From Norana najaformis (taxonomy: Eukaryota; Annelida; Clitellata; Crassiclitellata; Hormogastridae), in NCBI GenBank assembly GCA_964023275.1, contig OZ029929.1, positions 4,857,381 through 4,921,380 on the forward strand: a DNA stretch of 64,000 nucleotides, given 5' to 3'. The notes beneath the pieces were generated by a model, which was not told the DNA's origin, made no database searches, and saw nothing but the letters and a program-made list of their open reading frames with translations. How positions within the stretch are numbered: position 1 is the first letter of the stretch; each line of letters begins with the position of its first letter. Positions 1 through 12,900 of this stretch are shown here, piece by piece. The position numbers and the translations under genes were made by a program.

Positions 1-469
1 ACATCTCGTCCTCTACCTGCCCTCCCTACGACCGACCACGTCGAATCGATGGGGCGTTGTGCATGCGAGGGGGTTAGAGCAGAGGCGGTCCGGCTTCCCC
101 TGCCCGTCACCTCAACGGCGTCTCGACTGTAGATCATTTCGGCCGCAACACGTGACCCTTCTCCCTCGTCCGCCACCCGGCGGCTAAGCCCCTCTAAGCC
201 AAATAACGGTCGAAGAGGGAGCCGGAGAGGGAGCGAGCAGGGAATCTGTTGAAATATGGCCCACGTCGACCCAGTGGGTCCGCCTCATCCCAACTCTTCA
301 CGTGGACAAACACGACCTGCGACTCAACAGACAGAAAATCAAGTGGGCATAAAATGTGGAAGGTTCTGGCTTCGAACCCTCAGCCTTTTATATATATATG
401 TATATATGCATATATGTATATATATATATATGTATATATGAATATCTATCTAGTTATGTTCATTTTTGT
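1..469. other. Non-coding, CpG-containing start of window
   Basis: The first 250 bases are CpG-rich unique sequence without a recognisable exon. TATA/TATG simple repeats follow at 390-440. I searched for the missing first half of CUB domain A here and did not find it. Confidence 0.4.
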
Positions 470-781
470 ATAATAATAATAATAATAATAATAGCAATAA
501 TAATAATAAGACAATTTATATAGCTCCGTAGCACACCCGAGGCAGAAGAAAAGGGCGCTGTACATGAGTTCAAAGTTCAACAACAGTCATAAGATATCTT
601 AAAAAGATATGTCTTGAGCCGTGACTTGAACATGTCCATTCATCACACGGTCAGGGAAACTGTTCCACGCAGGGGGTCCGGCGACAGCGACCGAACATTC
701 TTGAACCTCGTGGAAGACCCCCGGGACATGCAGTTCATTCCTTGTTGAGGACCGCAGCCGATATATGTTCTGGTTGTATGC

Positions 782-871
<90 letters not shown>

Positions 872-1095
872 TAGTGGTAGTAGTAGTAGTAGTTACTCTG
901 TTTAACGACTTCTTATGGCATCAAAGGCCGTTGACGTCGCCCTCCTCCTTTATTCAGGCTTGGGACTGGCACTTCCCCCAAACAAGGCAGTGTCTCTTGT
1001 CTGCTGATCGAATGCGGAAGTTGGATATATAGTCCGGAATAACACCATTCAGAGCCTTGTTTGTGATTAGGCAAAACCAACATCTCAAGACATGC
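470..1095 (-). mobile_element. CR1/L2-like LINE fragment, split by a microsatellite-bearing repeat
   Basis: Read on the minus strand, 1085-980 gives ITNKALNGVIPDYISNF and RSADKRHCLVW. Then 770-650 gives NIYRLRSSTRNELHVPG and SVAVAGPPAWNSFPDRV, and after a frameshift MFKSRLKTYLFKIS. These are the C-terminal motifs of a CR1/L2-type reverse transcriptase ORF. The 3' end reaches a GGCGC-type tail and a TAA repeat near 480-510. Between the halves (about 775-975) sits a (GTA)n run plus a copy of the 133-bp repeat described at 59047-59550. The copy is frameshifted and dead. Confidence 0.7.
785..980 (+). repeat. (GTA)n tract plus copy of the 133-bp dispersed repeat
   Basis: About 35 GTA units run from 785 to 892. 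They are followed by the core CCGTTGACGTCGCCCTCC (around 927-944) and GGCTTGGGACTGGCAC, which recur at 59047-59550. It interrupts the LINE fragment on the opposite strand. Confidence 0.75.
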
Positions 1096-1129
1096 AGCTG
1101 ACTGCAACCACATACTTACAATGTATACA

Positions 1130-1490
1130 TGCATGTATGGAAGTGTATGTATGTATGTGTGTATGTATGTATCTATGTATGTATGTATGTATGGAAATAT
1201 ACGTATGTATGCACTGTAGCCAGTGATCCCTGGTGAAAATCATCTTCTTGTAGTAGGCCTACGTCATGCTGTTGCTAAACATGGTGCAATGTGCTGTGTA
1301 CGGTGCTATATACCGTGATGCATAGTGCTATGCTATATGTGTAGCAAAACTGAGGAAATGTGCAGTGCTGCACTGTTTACACCTTGATTTCTACTAGTGC
1401 TATATCTTTGGTGCTATTCCTGTATGTTGTGCTATAGCGCAACAACAGTTTAGCACCTGGGCCGACCATCCCCCCCTTCTCACTGCATGA
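1130..1490. repeat. GTAT simple repeat and low-complexity GTGCTAT-rich stretch
   Basis: GTAT units run from about 1140 to 1200. Degenerate GTGCTATA-like words follow at 1260-1440. No gene is visible. Confidence 0.6.
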
Positions 1491-1612
1491 TTGGCAGCAA
1501 AACTGGCAATTTCAGTCTATGCAGCGGGATTCAAATTCTGGACGCTAAGGCAAAACCATGAGCAAGCTGTCACTGTGCCACTCACAGAAAGGACCTGTTA
1601 TGATAGCTTATG

Positions 1613-2125
1613 GTATTTCTCCTCCTCCACGTGCTTCTACTCGTCCTGCTCCTTCTTCTCCTCCTCCTGTTTCTTCTACTTCTCCTCCTATTCTCCTCCT
1701 CCTGTTTCTTCTACTTTTCCTCCTATTCTCCTCCTCCTGTTTCTTCTACTTCTCCTCCTATTCTCCTCCTCCTGTTTCTTCTACTTCTCCTCCTATTCTC
1801 CTCCTCCTACTTCTGGTCCTCTTCCACTTCCTCCTCTTCCTTCTCCACTGTCTTCCTCCTGCTTTTTCACTTCTTCCTTCTTCTCCTCCTGCTCCTCCAC
1901 TTCCTACTCCTCAACGTTCTATTCCTCCTCCCCTTCCTCCTCATTCTTCCCAACTTTCTCTTCATCCCCGTATCCTCCTCCATTTTTTCATCTTCCTCCT
2001 TCTCCGCCACTTCCTCCTCATTCTTTTCAACTGTCTCTTCATCCTCCACATTCGCCTCCACTTCCTCCACTTTCTCCTCTTTCTCAACTTCCTCCTTCTT
2101 CTACCCTTCCTACTCCTCCTTCTGT
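1613..2125. repeat. 500-bp polypyrimidine minisatellite (35-bp units) before exon 1
   Basis: The + strand is almost only C and T for about 500 bases. Between about 1650 and 1810 it is built of 35-bp units containing TGTTTCTTCTACTTCTCC, and it degrades into CCT/TTC words after that. It ends about 45 bases before the acceptor of exon 1. The several open frames across it are Ser/Phe/Pro/Leu low complexity and not coding. Confidence 0.85.
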
Positions 2126-2169
2126 TTCGATTACAGTTGCGTAATGATTACAGTCGCTTTACGCCGTAG

Positions 2170-2378
2170 GTGTACCGACTTCCTGCGTCTGTTCCTGGAC
2201 CAGGAGAGACCGGAAGTGAACGAACAGCATCAGTGGAACTACGAACTGTGCGGAAACATCTCGATGATCTCCAAAAGACATTATTCGTCGACGCCAAACC
2301 TCGTTCTCGAGTTTCACACGGACACAGTTCAGGCGAACAATACCGGCTTCAGAGGCATCTACAAGTTCCTCGACAAGA
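2170..2378 (+). CDS. SOL1: Exon 1 (of this window): second half of CUB domain A
   Basis: The acceptor AG is at 2168-2169 and the donor GTACGT starts at 2379. The exon enters in phase 2 and leaves in phase 1. It encodes [11 protein letters not shown], then ELCGN and LVLEFHTDT, ending [11 protein letters not shown]. This is the standard second half of a CUB domain: third Cys, DFLxLF strand, Cys-Gly, hydrophobic strand, then GFxxxYxF. Two sequons (N-I-S and N-N-T) are present. A TAG triplet (2167-2169) sits just before the Cys codon and coincides with the proposed acceptor, so the coding frame cannot continue upstream without splicing. The first half of this CUB was not found in 1-2169. The neighbouring upstream DNA is a 500-bp pyrimidine tract. 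Confidence 0.78.
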
Positions 2379-5300
2379 GTACGTCATCATCTCTATCATC
2401 GACAGCAGCCAGAGCAGCAACTTCATCATTACCTATCTACTTACCTACTTGCCTATCAACTGAACTACCTACCTGCTTACCTACCTTCCTACCTTTTACA
2501 TACATACAGACATACATACATACATACATATACATGCATACATACATACATACATACAAGCATATACATATATACATACATGCACACATACATACACGCA
2601 TATATACATACGTACATGCATACAAACATACATACATACATACTCGGTTATGTAACTTTGTTATATCTAAGCGCAGTACAAGTGCTAGATCGGTGCATCT
2701 AGCGACATCTATTGCCCCATTTTCTACCCCACGTGTGTGCTTGTGTGCCCTTCTGCCCCTGTGTAGGTCAGTTCGAGATCGTCGGGGGGAGCCGGCGTTG
2801 GGGTGCGGCGTGTACGTACGACTTCAGCAGCGGACGGGAGACCCAGACGGGGCGATTCTTCTCGCCCGCCTACCCGCAGGACTACCCCCCGTCGTCCAAC
2901 TGCCAGTACATCTTCTATGGAAAGAGAAACGACCGGGTGGCCGTCAACTTCCAGAACATCCAACTCGAATTCATCGACGGCAGGTAACCAGTCTGACTTC
3001 TATAGCACCAGTATCGCAAAGCACATCATCATCATCATGATCATCATCATCGTCATCATAATAGTCGTCGTCATCATTATCATCAACATCATCCGCAACA
3101 TCATAATCTTCATCATCAAAATCATCATCATCATCAAAATCATCATCATCATCATAATCATCATCATCATCATAATCATCATCATCATCATAATCATCAT
3201 ATCATCATCATCACCACCATCATCATCACCACCGTCTTGTGTCTGTCATCACCAGTTTCATGATCGCCTTCATCATCAGTCGATGTGATCTTGATTGACT
3301 TCATGATCGTTTCCATCAGTCTCGTATTAAACTCGATTTCATCAACGGTAGGTGAACAGTCTACTGCGCCATTACCACGATTGCGAGTTCGAGTCTGGTC
3401 AGCGGACTACGTGTAATAACTCTGGGCAAGTTGTTAACGCACACTTATGTCTGTCACTAAGCAGAAGCATTTTATACCAGCGCATGAGCTGAGAAGTAAA
3501 CAGTAAGTCCTGCGATGCATTGGTCCCGTGTCAAAGACTGCGGGATTCGTCCATTGCCAGCTTAATGAGTGGAAAAACAGGATATGAGCGCATACTCTGC
3601 CTTCCACGTAGAACATGGTAGTTCTACATCTGCCCTAATAATCGAAATACACGATCCGGGGCGCATCCAGAGTGGTGACGCCAGTCCCTAAACTCCAGCG
3701 AAGCTTCGGGTTACTACTTCTCGTTTGTTCGTTAGATGGCGTACGGTAATTTCTGCCACTTCTCGTTCGTTCGCTAGAAGGCGTACAGCGTGATGCGGTT
3801 GTTTCTAAATGAACATGTAAATCTCCTAAATTTTTCGGCGACGCACAAAAGCTTCGCCAAGGAGACCGGATTACCCACCAAGGCGATACGTGGGTCGTTT
3901 TCGATGCCAGGACGAGTCCAGGGACAGGGTTAAGTCGGGGGATACATTGTGGTGTTAATGAGGAAAGCGAGCATGATGGCAATGGTGGCTTTAGGATGAT
4001 CCAGGATGGGGTGCGCTGTGCAGGATAGGATAGTCGGAAAAGTGCGGTTTTCAGAATGAAGTGAAGCTCTTCAGGAAAGAGGGCAAGAAAGAGAACGAGA
4101 GCTCAGATTTAGCAATGGTGGTGAAAAATCTTGCCCTGTCAGTTCATACGAGGCTATACGGTCGCTATATAAAACCATGTGCGTTTACATTTACCGGTAG
4201 AAATGGATGAATGAGTGACTTAATTAATTAATTAACTAAAGTTATAGATAAGCAATGAATAAAGAATTAAATTGACGAAAATTCGCTGGTAATCTCCTCT
4301 CCTCAGGTTGGTTGTCACTCATTCGATAGGTGGAAGCACTTTAGCGTTGACTTAGCATCTCCTTATTCGTTCGCAAGGTGGCATAAGGATCTTCGAAGCC
4401 GGTATGGCGTGACAATGTGTCGGGCACGAAAATGTTTCCGACTCCGTCAACGGACGACGACGTTTGAAGTATCGCGTTATCGTTATATCATAAATAGATG
4501 CGAGACAATATTTTTTAAGCGGAAAACTAGAAACCCAAGCAGTCGCCTAGGAAGCAAGTGCAGCTATACGAACCAGCCTCCTTCAAATGAATACTCACTG
4601 TGAACTAGTTTTTTGATGCCCGTTCAAGCATCGTTTCTCGTTTCTCGTTCTCCGTTTGGTTTTCGGGGGTGTATGTACCTGTTCTCAAATAAATTTCAAG
4701 CTCTTCAAATCGAGCGCTGTTTATTTTGTCTCCACACTCCATCTTTAGAATGACTTTGGACGCCAAACATGCCTCGTCGAGACCAAAGATGTTAATAAGG
4801 AAATTATTTACATCTTTGGTCGAGACTGCTGAAGTCAGTCATGGCACAATCCAATTTTGTAGCGCTTTACTTGATGAACACTTACTGTTTTCACGTTTTA
4901 AACATTATTTTCAACGTGTGACTTTAAACCTAATGTCATATTTCGTGGTTTCCATAGTAGCGTATGTTGTATAGCCTACTTATACAATTTTGCCAATGTG
5001 TAATGTTTCACCCAAACGTAAAATTTAAATCACAACGGATTTCTTTTGTTATATAATTATATGGCGTTGCTATGCTGGTATTAATAGTTAAGCTCATACA
5101 TACTTACACGGTATGTGTATATACTTTGGTATGTTGGGATTATTATCTTGCGTACTGGGTGTCTTTCCCGGACCAAATCTGACGCTCCTATTAATAGTTA
5201 AGCTATTTAACGTCATCGGTCACGTGCACCAATGACAACAATTTTCGGACTCATTTTCATGCCGGGCGCATTGTCACACCACATCGGCCATTTGTTGTTT

Positions 5301-8300
5301 TGGTTGATTCGCCAGGTGTCAACTGTGTTTCTGTTGCAGCTGTACGGACAGCCCGGACTACATCGAGGTCCGGGACGGGATGGACGCCCACTCCCCGGTC
5401 ATCGCTCGTTACTGCAATACGCTGAACGGGGAGCAGGTCTTCTCGTCCGGGGAGACGCTGTACGTTGAGTTCGTGGCCGACTCGCGGAAGCAGCGTCAAG
5501 GGTTCGCAGCCACCTACCGATTCATATCAGAGGAAGAGCTGAAGACGTCATCGCTCGACGGGTCGGTTTCCGGTTCCGCTGGAGACCTCCTCCTCCTCCT
5601 CCAGTCCTCCTCTTCCGCCGCCGCCGCCGCTTCCGACCTTACGAGGAATTCAGGTGAGAGGGAGGCAGGATGGAGGGAGGGGTGGAAAGAGAGAGGCAGG
5701 GAGAGAGAGTGAAGGAGGGAGGCAGGAAGTGAGATAGAGAGGCAGAGAGGCAGATGAAAAAGATGGATGGATGGATGGATGGATGGATGGAAGGATGGAA
5801 GGAAGGACGGGAGGCAGGGAGACAGAGAAAGATGGATGAGGAGGGAGGGAGTGAGAGGGAAGAATGGAATTACGAAGGGAGGAAGAAGAGAGGAGGGGAC
5901 TAAGGGACGGACCCATGGTGGGTGGGTGAGTGGGCGGGTTGGCGTAGAATGACTACTGTAACTCCATCCCAGCGGAAGGTCCAGCTGGTCCCAAACTGTG
6001 ACGCCCACATAGTGTCCAGAAAGTCAAAATACTCCATGAATCCGAATTTATGCGAGGACACTGCACTGGCTTCCAGTGGAAGAACGGATTCTATTCAAGA
6101 ATCCTCCTAGTGGGACTGTCTGTGCTGGTCAACACCACGGTCTGCTGACCGTGGAGGATTTACTGAGGATTGCCGAGCTTCTGCACATTATTAAGAGCTT
6201 ATTAGGCTTTCTGACGCATCGGGCCTTCCTTTTGGAACAATCTTCCATTACGTAATGAATATTCATTAAGTAATGAATATATATATATATTAACTAATGA
6301 ATATATATTAAGTAATGAATTTGCATTAACTAATGAATATACGTTAAGTAATGAATATACATTAAGTAATGAATATACATTAAGTAATGAATATACACTT
6401 AGTAATGAATATACATTAACTAATGAATATACATTAACTAATGAATATACAGTAACTAATGAATATACAGTAAGTAATAAATATACATGCTGTATCATGT
6501 GACTTAGCTCAACAAGCACATTTGGTTTACCTTTAGTAGCCCCTGATTGGATTGGTTAAACATCCAGGTTAGCAATGATTTGATAAGTACATTTATTCTA
6601 GACTTTAAATAGTTTTAGCCACTGTCGTTGTATAATTGGGTTGGGTCAAAGGTCAATGGTTCCAGGTCTGTAATGCCTTACATTGCAAATGTAAATCTGT
6701 AGGGTAGTACATTGCTCTATGTTAATCATGTAAATCCATAATGTTATTTTTGTAAATCGTATTTTTAACAGAACATTTGTAAAGCGCCATTTAAGGATCT
6801 ACCAGAAGCATAGATATGTAATAAATAACATTAAATTACCTATTAAATGTAATACATTACATTCCTGTATATGTGTAAAGATGTAATTCTGTAAGCACTT
6901 AACACGATGTTTTACGTTTCAGGTGTAAATACTCAAAATGCCGGTGATTCTCCGATAGATGGCGTCTTCGAACGTCTCCTTCCCGCCACGACAGATGGCG
7001 CCGATTCAAAAAAGTCACGTGAGTACGATTCGGGGATGGGGGATTAAAGGTTCAGCTAGACCATTATTTTATGCGGCTCTCGTTTCAGGCATTCAGGTCT
7101 CCTAGATACTTTATACTTGCAACACTGATATTATCACAAAACTACTATCATAAACAAAACTATTATAAACAGAACTAATATAAATGGAATTATTATAAAC
7201 AAATGCGCTACAAACGGAATTGTCATAAACAGGACTAGCGAACTAACTTACTAACTAACTAAACGACTATGAATAGAATTTACTGTAAATGAACTATCCC
7301 AAAAAACAGAACTAATAGTTATTTTTATAATACAATATAATAAACAGATCAGTTATATATATATTTCGGATATAACATGATTGATTATTATAGACAAATC
7401 GATAATTAATATGCAGAACTATTATAAACGGAATCTAATCTGTTGACTTATATAGCGCATTTATTGCCCCGATCAGCAATGATTTGATATACACAAGGCG
7501 TCATTTGATGGTCACGTCGCTTGTAAAAACACATCAATTATGCTCAGACAGATTGTCTCTTATCTGTTCTAAACGTAATAGACAATAAAAAGATGGAGAT
7601 ACAGCGATAGAAAAACAATTATACAGATTCCTGAGTGGTGCAGCAATGAATTGAGAATCAAAGACACGAACGGACAGAGAAAGACGGACAGACGAACAGA
7701 CACAGATGAAGAAAGAGATAACGAAAACAGGCGATGAAGAGATTAAGACATTTGATGCAGTCAAGTTACAGGACCACTTGTCCACCCACTAACCCAACTA
7801 CCCACATTCTGTAGTCCATACAACCAGCAAACATCACGGCCACCCACCCATCCAATGCGTCCACCCACGACATCCACCCAATCCGTCACTCAGACAGATA
7901 TGGACAGATACTCAGAGAGCAGATAAAGGGAGAGACACATACACAGTGGTACAGATAAAGAGACAGACACACACAGTGGCATAGATACAAAGGCACAGAC
8001 ACATACACAGTGGTACATTTAGACAGAGACACATACACAGTGGTACATGTAGACAGAGACACATGCACAGTGGTACATGTAAACAGACAGACACATGGAC
8101 AGTGGTACATGTAAACAGACACACGTACACAGTGGTACATATAAACAGACACAAACGCATACACAGTGGTACATGTAAACAGACACAGTGGTACATGTAA
8201 ACAGACAGTGGTACATGTAAATAGACACAGTGGTACATGTAAACAGACATACGCATACACAGTGGTACATGTAAACAGACAGTGACACATACACAGTGGT

Positions 8301-9955
8301 ACATGTAAACAGACCAAGACACACAGTGGCACAGATAAAGAGGCATAGACACATACACAGTGGTACATGTAAACAGACACAGTGGTACATGTAAACCGAC
8401 AGAGACACATACACAGTGGTACATGTAAACAGACAGACGCATACACAGTGGCACAGATAAAGAGACATAGACACGTACACAGTGGCACAGATAAAGAGAC
8501 ATAGACACGTACACAGTGGTACATGTAAACAGACAGAGACACATACACAGTGACACAGCTAAAGAGACAGACACATACACAATGGCACAGATAAAGAGAC
8601 ATAGACACATACACAGTGGTACATATAAACAGACAGAGACATATACACGGCGGTGTAGAGGCCGGGAGGTCAGCAAACTGACGAATATCTGTAATTTTCG
8701 CGGAAGTTCGTTGCGATCAATACCACCCGATGTGGAGATGTTTCCTGCACTCGGCTCTCGTTCTCCTCGGCTTCACCTGGCGGCGCTCAAAGAGGGATGC
8801 TGGAAGGCTTCTGGCGAGGATTATCCCTATTATCCTCTGTCGGATTGTCTGTTAAACATCTCTGGAAGACATTGGCTGCGATTTCCTTAATCCTAATCTG
8901 TCTTTAAGTATAATGAATTAATTATTGAGGAGGAGGAGGAGGAGGAGGAGGAGGAGGAGGAGGAGGAGGAGGAGGAGGAGGAGGAGGAGGAGGAGGAGGA
9001 GGAGGAGGGGGAATGCTGGGTCTGGTTGAAGTCGAAAAGAAATAGAGAGTGCAGAAGAGGTTCAGAGAGAGACAAACAGACAGACAGACAGACAGATGAT
9101 TGAATGGAAGGAAGGATGGATGAATAGAAGGATAAGCGGACGGACGGACGTACGGATGGATGGGTGAACGGATAGATGGACGATAGATGGATACTACTTC
9201 ACCTTTCCTGATAGCCTGTGTTGGATGGATGGATGGATGGATGGATTAAATGGATGGGAGAGAGATAGACGGGGCGAGTGATGTAAGGATGCATTCACGG
9301 ACAGGATGGATGAATATATGGATGAATGGAGTTATAGATGGATGAGAGATTGAAAGCAGCGATTGAAGCGGAATGCATTGAAGAAATCGATGATATGACC
9401 TTGTGCCAAAGTCATACGTCATTGTCTAGCTCTGTTCGTACGCCTTTCTGTCTGTCTGTCTGCCTGCCTTTCTGTTTGTCTGTCTGTGTGTCTGTCTGTC
9501 TGTCCGTCCGTCCGTCTGCCTTTCTGTCTGTTCTGTCTGTCTGTTGTGCCTTATCGTCAACTGAGACTTTTTACAAATCTCCATAGGATTCGCTTTCTAT
9601 GGTTTCGTCGCGTGCGTATTCTGTGCCATGTGAAGGAAACTTCCATCGACACAGACATAATCCATTATCACATCTGTGTGGGATTGTCTGCTGTATGGCA
9701 ACAGTTGCCAACGAGCAAGCCAGATAAATGTGGCCTGTTGTTCAGTGCAGAATACCACTAGACACAGGTGTCGGTACAATAAATATGTGTGTATGTATTT
9801 ATGTGAGAATGTATGTAAGTATGTACCACGTATGTAGGCCCTGTGTATCTGAACATTTATATAGCGCCTTTTGAGAACCTTTCAAAGGCGTTTGGGAGGT
9901 TATTATTATTATTATTATTTAATTTTTTAATTTTTTAAAATATTTATTTTATTTT

Positions 9956-9996
<41 letters not shown>

Positions 9997-12900
9997 TAAC
10001 AGCAACAAGAGTAATAATGTTTATGGGTGTCTAATAGAAGCGTTGCATTCAGAGGTGACATTGGCCTAGCGGCTAAGGCGTAGGATTTTCACCTCGGCGA
10101 CTTGGCTCAGAATTCCAGACCCGTCATGGAACATCATATCAATACAGATCTGTGCGCAACCTCTTCGATATGATCGGCGCCTTAAATCCAACGCAGACGC
10201 TCCTGCCTAGAACAGGTCTTTTAGGCCTTTCCCATACTGCTTCCAACCGAAATGCCGCCCTGCTGGTGAGCTCACCCCTACGATGACTTCAAATCTGGTC
10301 AGAGATTTATAGTCCTCTGCTCTGCCCTAGGTTCGAATCGTGTTAATCATCTCTGTGTAATCGTAGGTGAACATTTATATAGCGCATCTTCTAGAAAACT
10401 CATCAGAAGCGCTGTCGACTTGACAAAACGAGACAACATTACTAACAGCAACTTTCTAATACAAGGTCGACGTCAACTGCCCTGGCAGCCACGAGATGTC
10501 GTTAAACAATGAATGCACCGCTTTCCATTGTATTTTAGGTTGCACTGATATCGAGTATGCTGGCCTCCGAGGCTATGGATAGACAGTCAGATTTGGATAT
10601 GATATCTGCCCTATGTGGGTAGAGAGTCATATTTGGATATGATATCTGCCATATATGGATAGAGAATCAGATTTTGATATGATATCTGACATGTATGGAT
10701 AGAGAGTCAGATTTGGATATGGTATCTGCCATATATGGATAGAGAATCAGATTTGGATATGATATCTGACATATATGGATAGAGAGTCAGATTTGGATAT
10801 TGTATCTGCTCTATATAGATAGAGAGTCAGATTTGGATATGATATCTGCCCTATATGGATAGAGAGTCGATTTCACATGTGTGATGGTTCGCAGAGGTGA
10901 AAAGGCGACTTGCCCCACACCATTTGGAAGGGAGTGAAACGAACGTGAAGTGCATTGCAGTTGGTACAACCAATGGCTTGTCTCCTCGTATCGAAAACTT
11001 CTTTTGCAATGCAAAAAACTATATTGTTCTTGGCGAACGAGGTGTTTCGGTTGTTGAATCTAAAAGTTGGAACTCAATCCCTGTTTCTGTTCGTCCTGCT
11101 CGCTATCTTAATGTCATTTCGGTCTCATCTTAAGAGTTACATTTTTCAACTGGGTTATCCGCCATAGCCTGCTCTGTCTCGGCGGACTGATTCTCTGATA
11201 TTGATCTGACTGCGGCTTGCTTTCAATGCTTTGTGCATTAGACACGGGTGCTAGGTAATTACTAGTTGTATTGCATTTGGGATGTAGTGTTCAGAAAAGT
11301 TAAGAAAACGTTCTTCTTCCACCTCCCTATAAATCGCACCCAATTTATTGGATATTGGGGCCTTCTTCCTTCCCTAATAATAGCCCGGGGTTGTGTCGAA
11401 TCTTACCACACCCGATGCTTCCAGAGTCGTTGCGAATGATGTCCCAATGAAGTTCGGCGTTATGGCCGCACCAACAGTCTTGAATGGCGCCCGAAGATGG
11501 TCATCAGATTAAGTACCATGGGGTGAATGGGGCGAGAGCCCGACCTGTGATGGCGGTATGTTGCGGAGGCAGAACAGGGAGGGAGCCTTGGAGGGACCCA
11601 GGGAAGAGGCGGGGATGGAGAAAAAGAAGGAGGCAGAGGCAGAGATAGGGAGGGATGCACGAAGGAAGACATCGAGGGAGACATGGAGAGAACCAGGGAA
11701 GGAGAAAGGGAAGGAGGCAAGGCAGAGACAGGGAGGGAGACAGAATGGGACAGAGGCAGACATAGAGGGGCAGGGATGGAGACAGGAAGGGTGGGAGGGA
11801 GGGAGAAGCGGAGGGATGGAGTGGTTCTTTGATGATTTCGCTGTCGTTGTTTGTAATGTCGGCGAATTATGGCCCCACCGAACTCGGGCTCTTTGTCAGC
11901 CGATGCGATAAGGAGACTTGAGAACTTTCCGACGCCTCTCGCTCCTCATCCGCCCTCCGGCAGAGTATCACCAGACCCCCCATTCATTCCCTCCCTCCCT
12001 CCCTCTTTCCCTCCCTCCCTCAATTTCCCCTTACGTCCACTTTTCTCTGCCTGACTGCTGTCGTACCAGGTTTCCATATGCTAACCATTGAGTTCTTGTG
12101 TAGTTTTCCACCTGCCCACCAATGCGTGTCTGGCTGTCGTAACTCTTCCGCCGCTTGGGCTGCTTCTGTGTTTTATTGCTCTTTTCAGCCCCGCCTTCTC
12201 CTGCTTTCCCTTCCCTCGCCTTTCCTTGCCTTGCCTTGCCTTCATTTGCTTTGCCTTCCATTATCTTGCCTTTCCTTGTCTTGCCTTGTTTTGGCTTGCC
12301 TTCTTCTATTCCCTTAAGTATGTTAGCAATGAATTATCTAGCGCGCGAATGAGTGCGTTGTTGAAACCTAATTCGAATGCAAACGAGCGATGGATAGGAG
12401 GAGTTGAACTGGTGCCGTTCGATTTCAGTACCTTTCTCTCTGTTTCTGTCTGTGTCTGTCTTTCTTCTCTATCGTTTTTCTCTTTTCTCTGTCTCTGTGT
12501 CTCTGTCTCTCTCTCTCTGTTTCTCTCTGTCTGTATTTTTCTCTCTGTCTCTTCTCTCTGCCCTCTCTCTCTTTCTCTGTCTATCTGTCTGTGTCTCTGT
12601 GGCTTTCTCTTTCTTTCTTTCCTTTTCTCTCTGTCTCTATCGGTTTCTCTGTGTCTCAGGCCCTCTAAATCTTTTAAAGGCGACATCATCATTCAATGGG
12701 GCTTCTGTGTAGCACCAGATAAGAGGTTGATTCGCTGATTCGCTGAACCTCCTTAGAGACGAAATCTAGAGGTTGATGGATTGGTGGATATTTCTTTCGC
12801 TTGTAACACAAACAAGAGACCAACAACCGAATGAGCAACAACTGGACGGCCTTTCCATTCCACGTGATTTAACAACCGACCCAATCTTAACGATTTTACC

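Noticed and set aside
1610..2160. Long Ser/Leu/Pro/Phe open frame joined to CUB exon 1
   Set aside because: It is the reading of a pyrimidine minisatellite. A TAG lies at the acceptor before the CUB Cys codon in one frame, and phase-2 splicing at 2169 matches the other CUB half-exons.
1..2169. Search for the first half of CUB domain A
   Set aside because: No stretch with the two Cys, SPxxYP turn and matching phase-2 donor was found; it probably lies upstream of the window.
7886..8676. Minus-strand frames of up to 254 codons, Cys/Val/His/Tyr-rich
   Set aside because: All three frames are open purely because of the ACACAGTGGTACATGTAAAC minisatellite; no unique sequence or start context.
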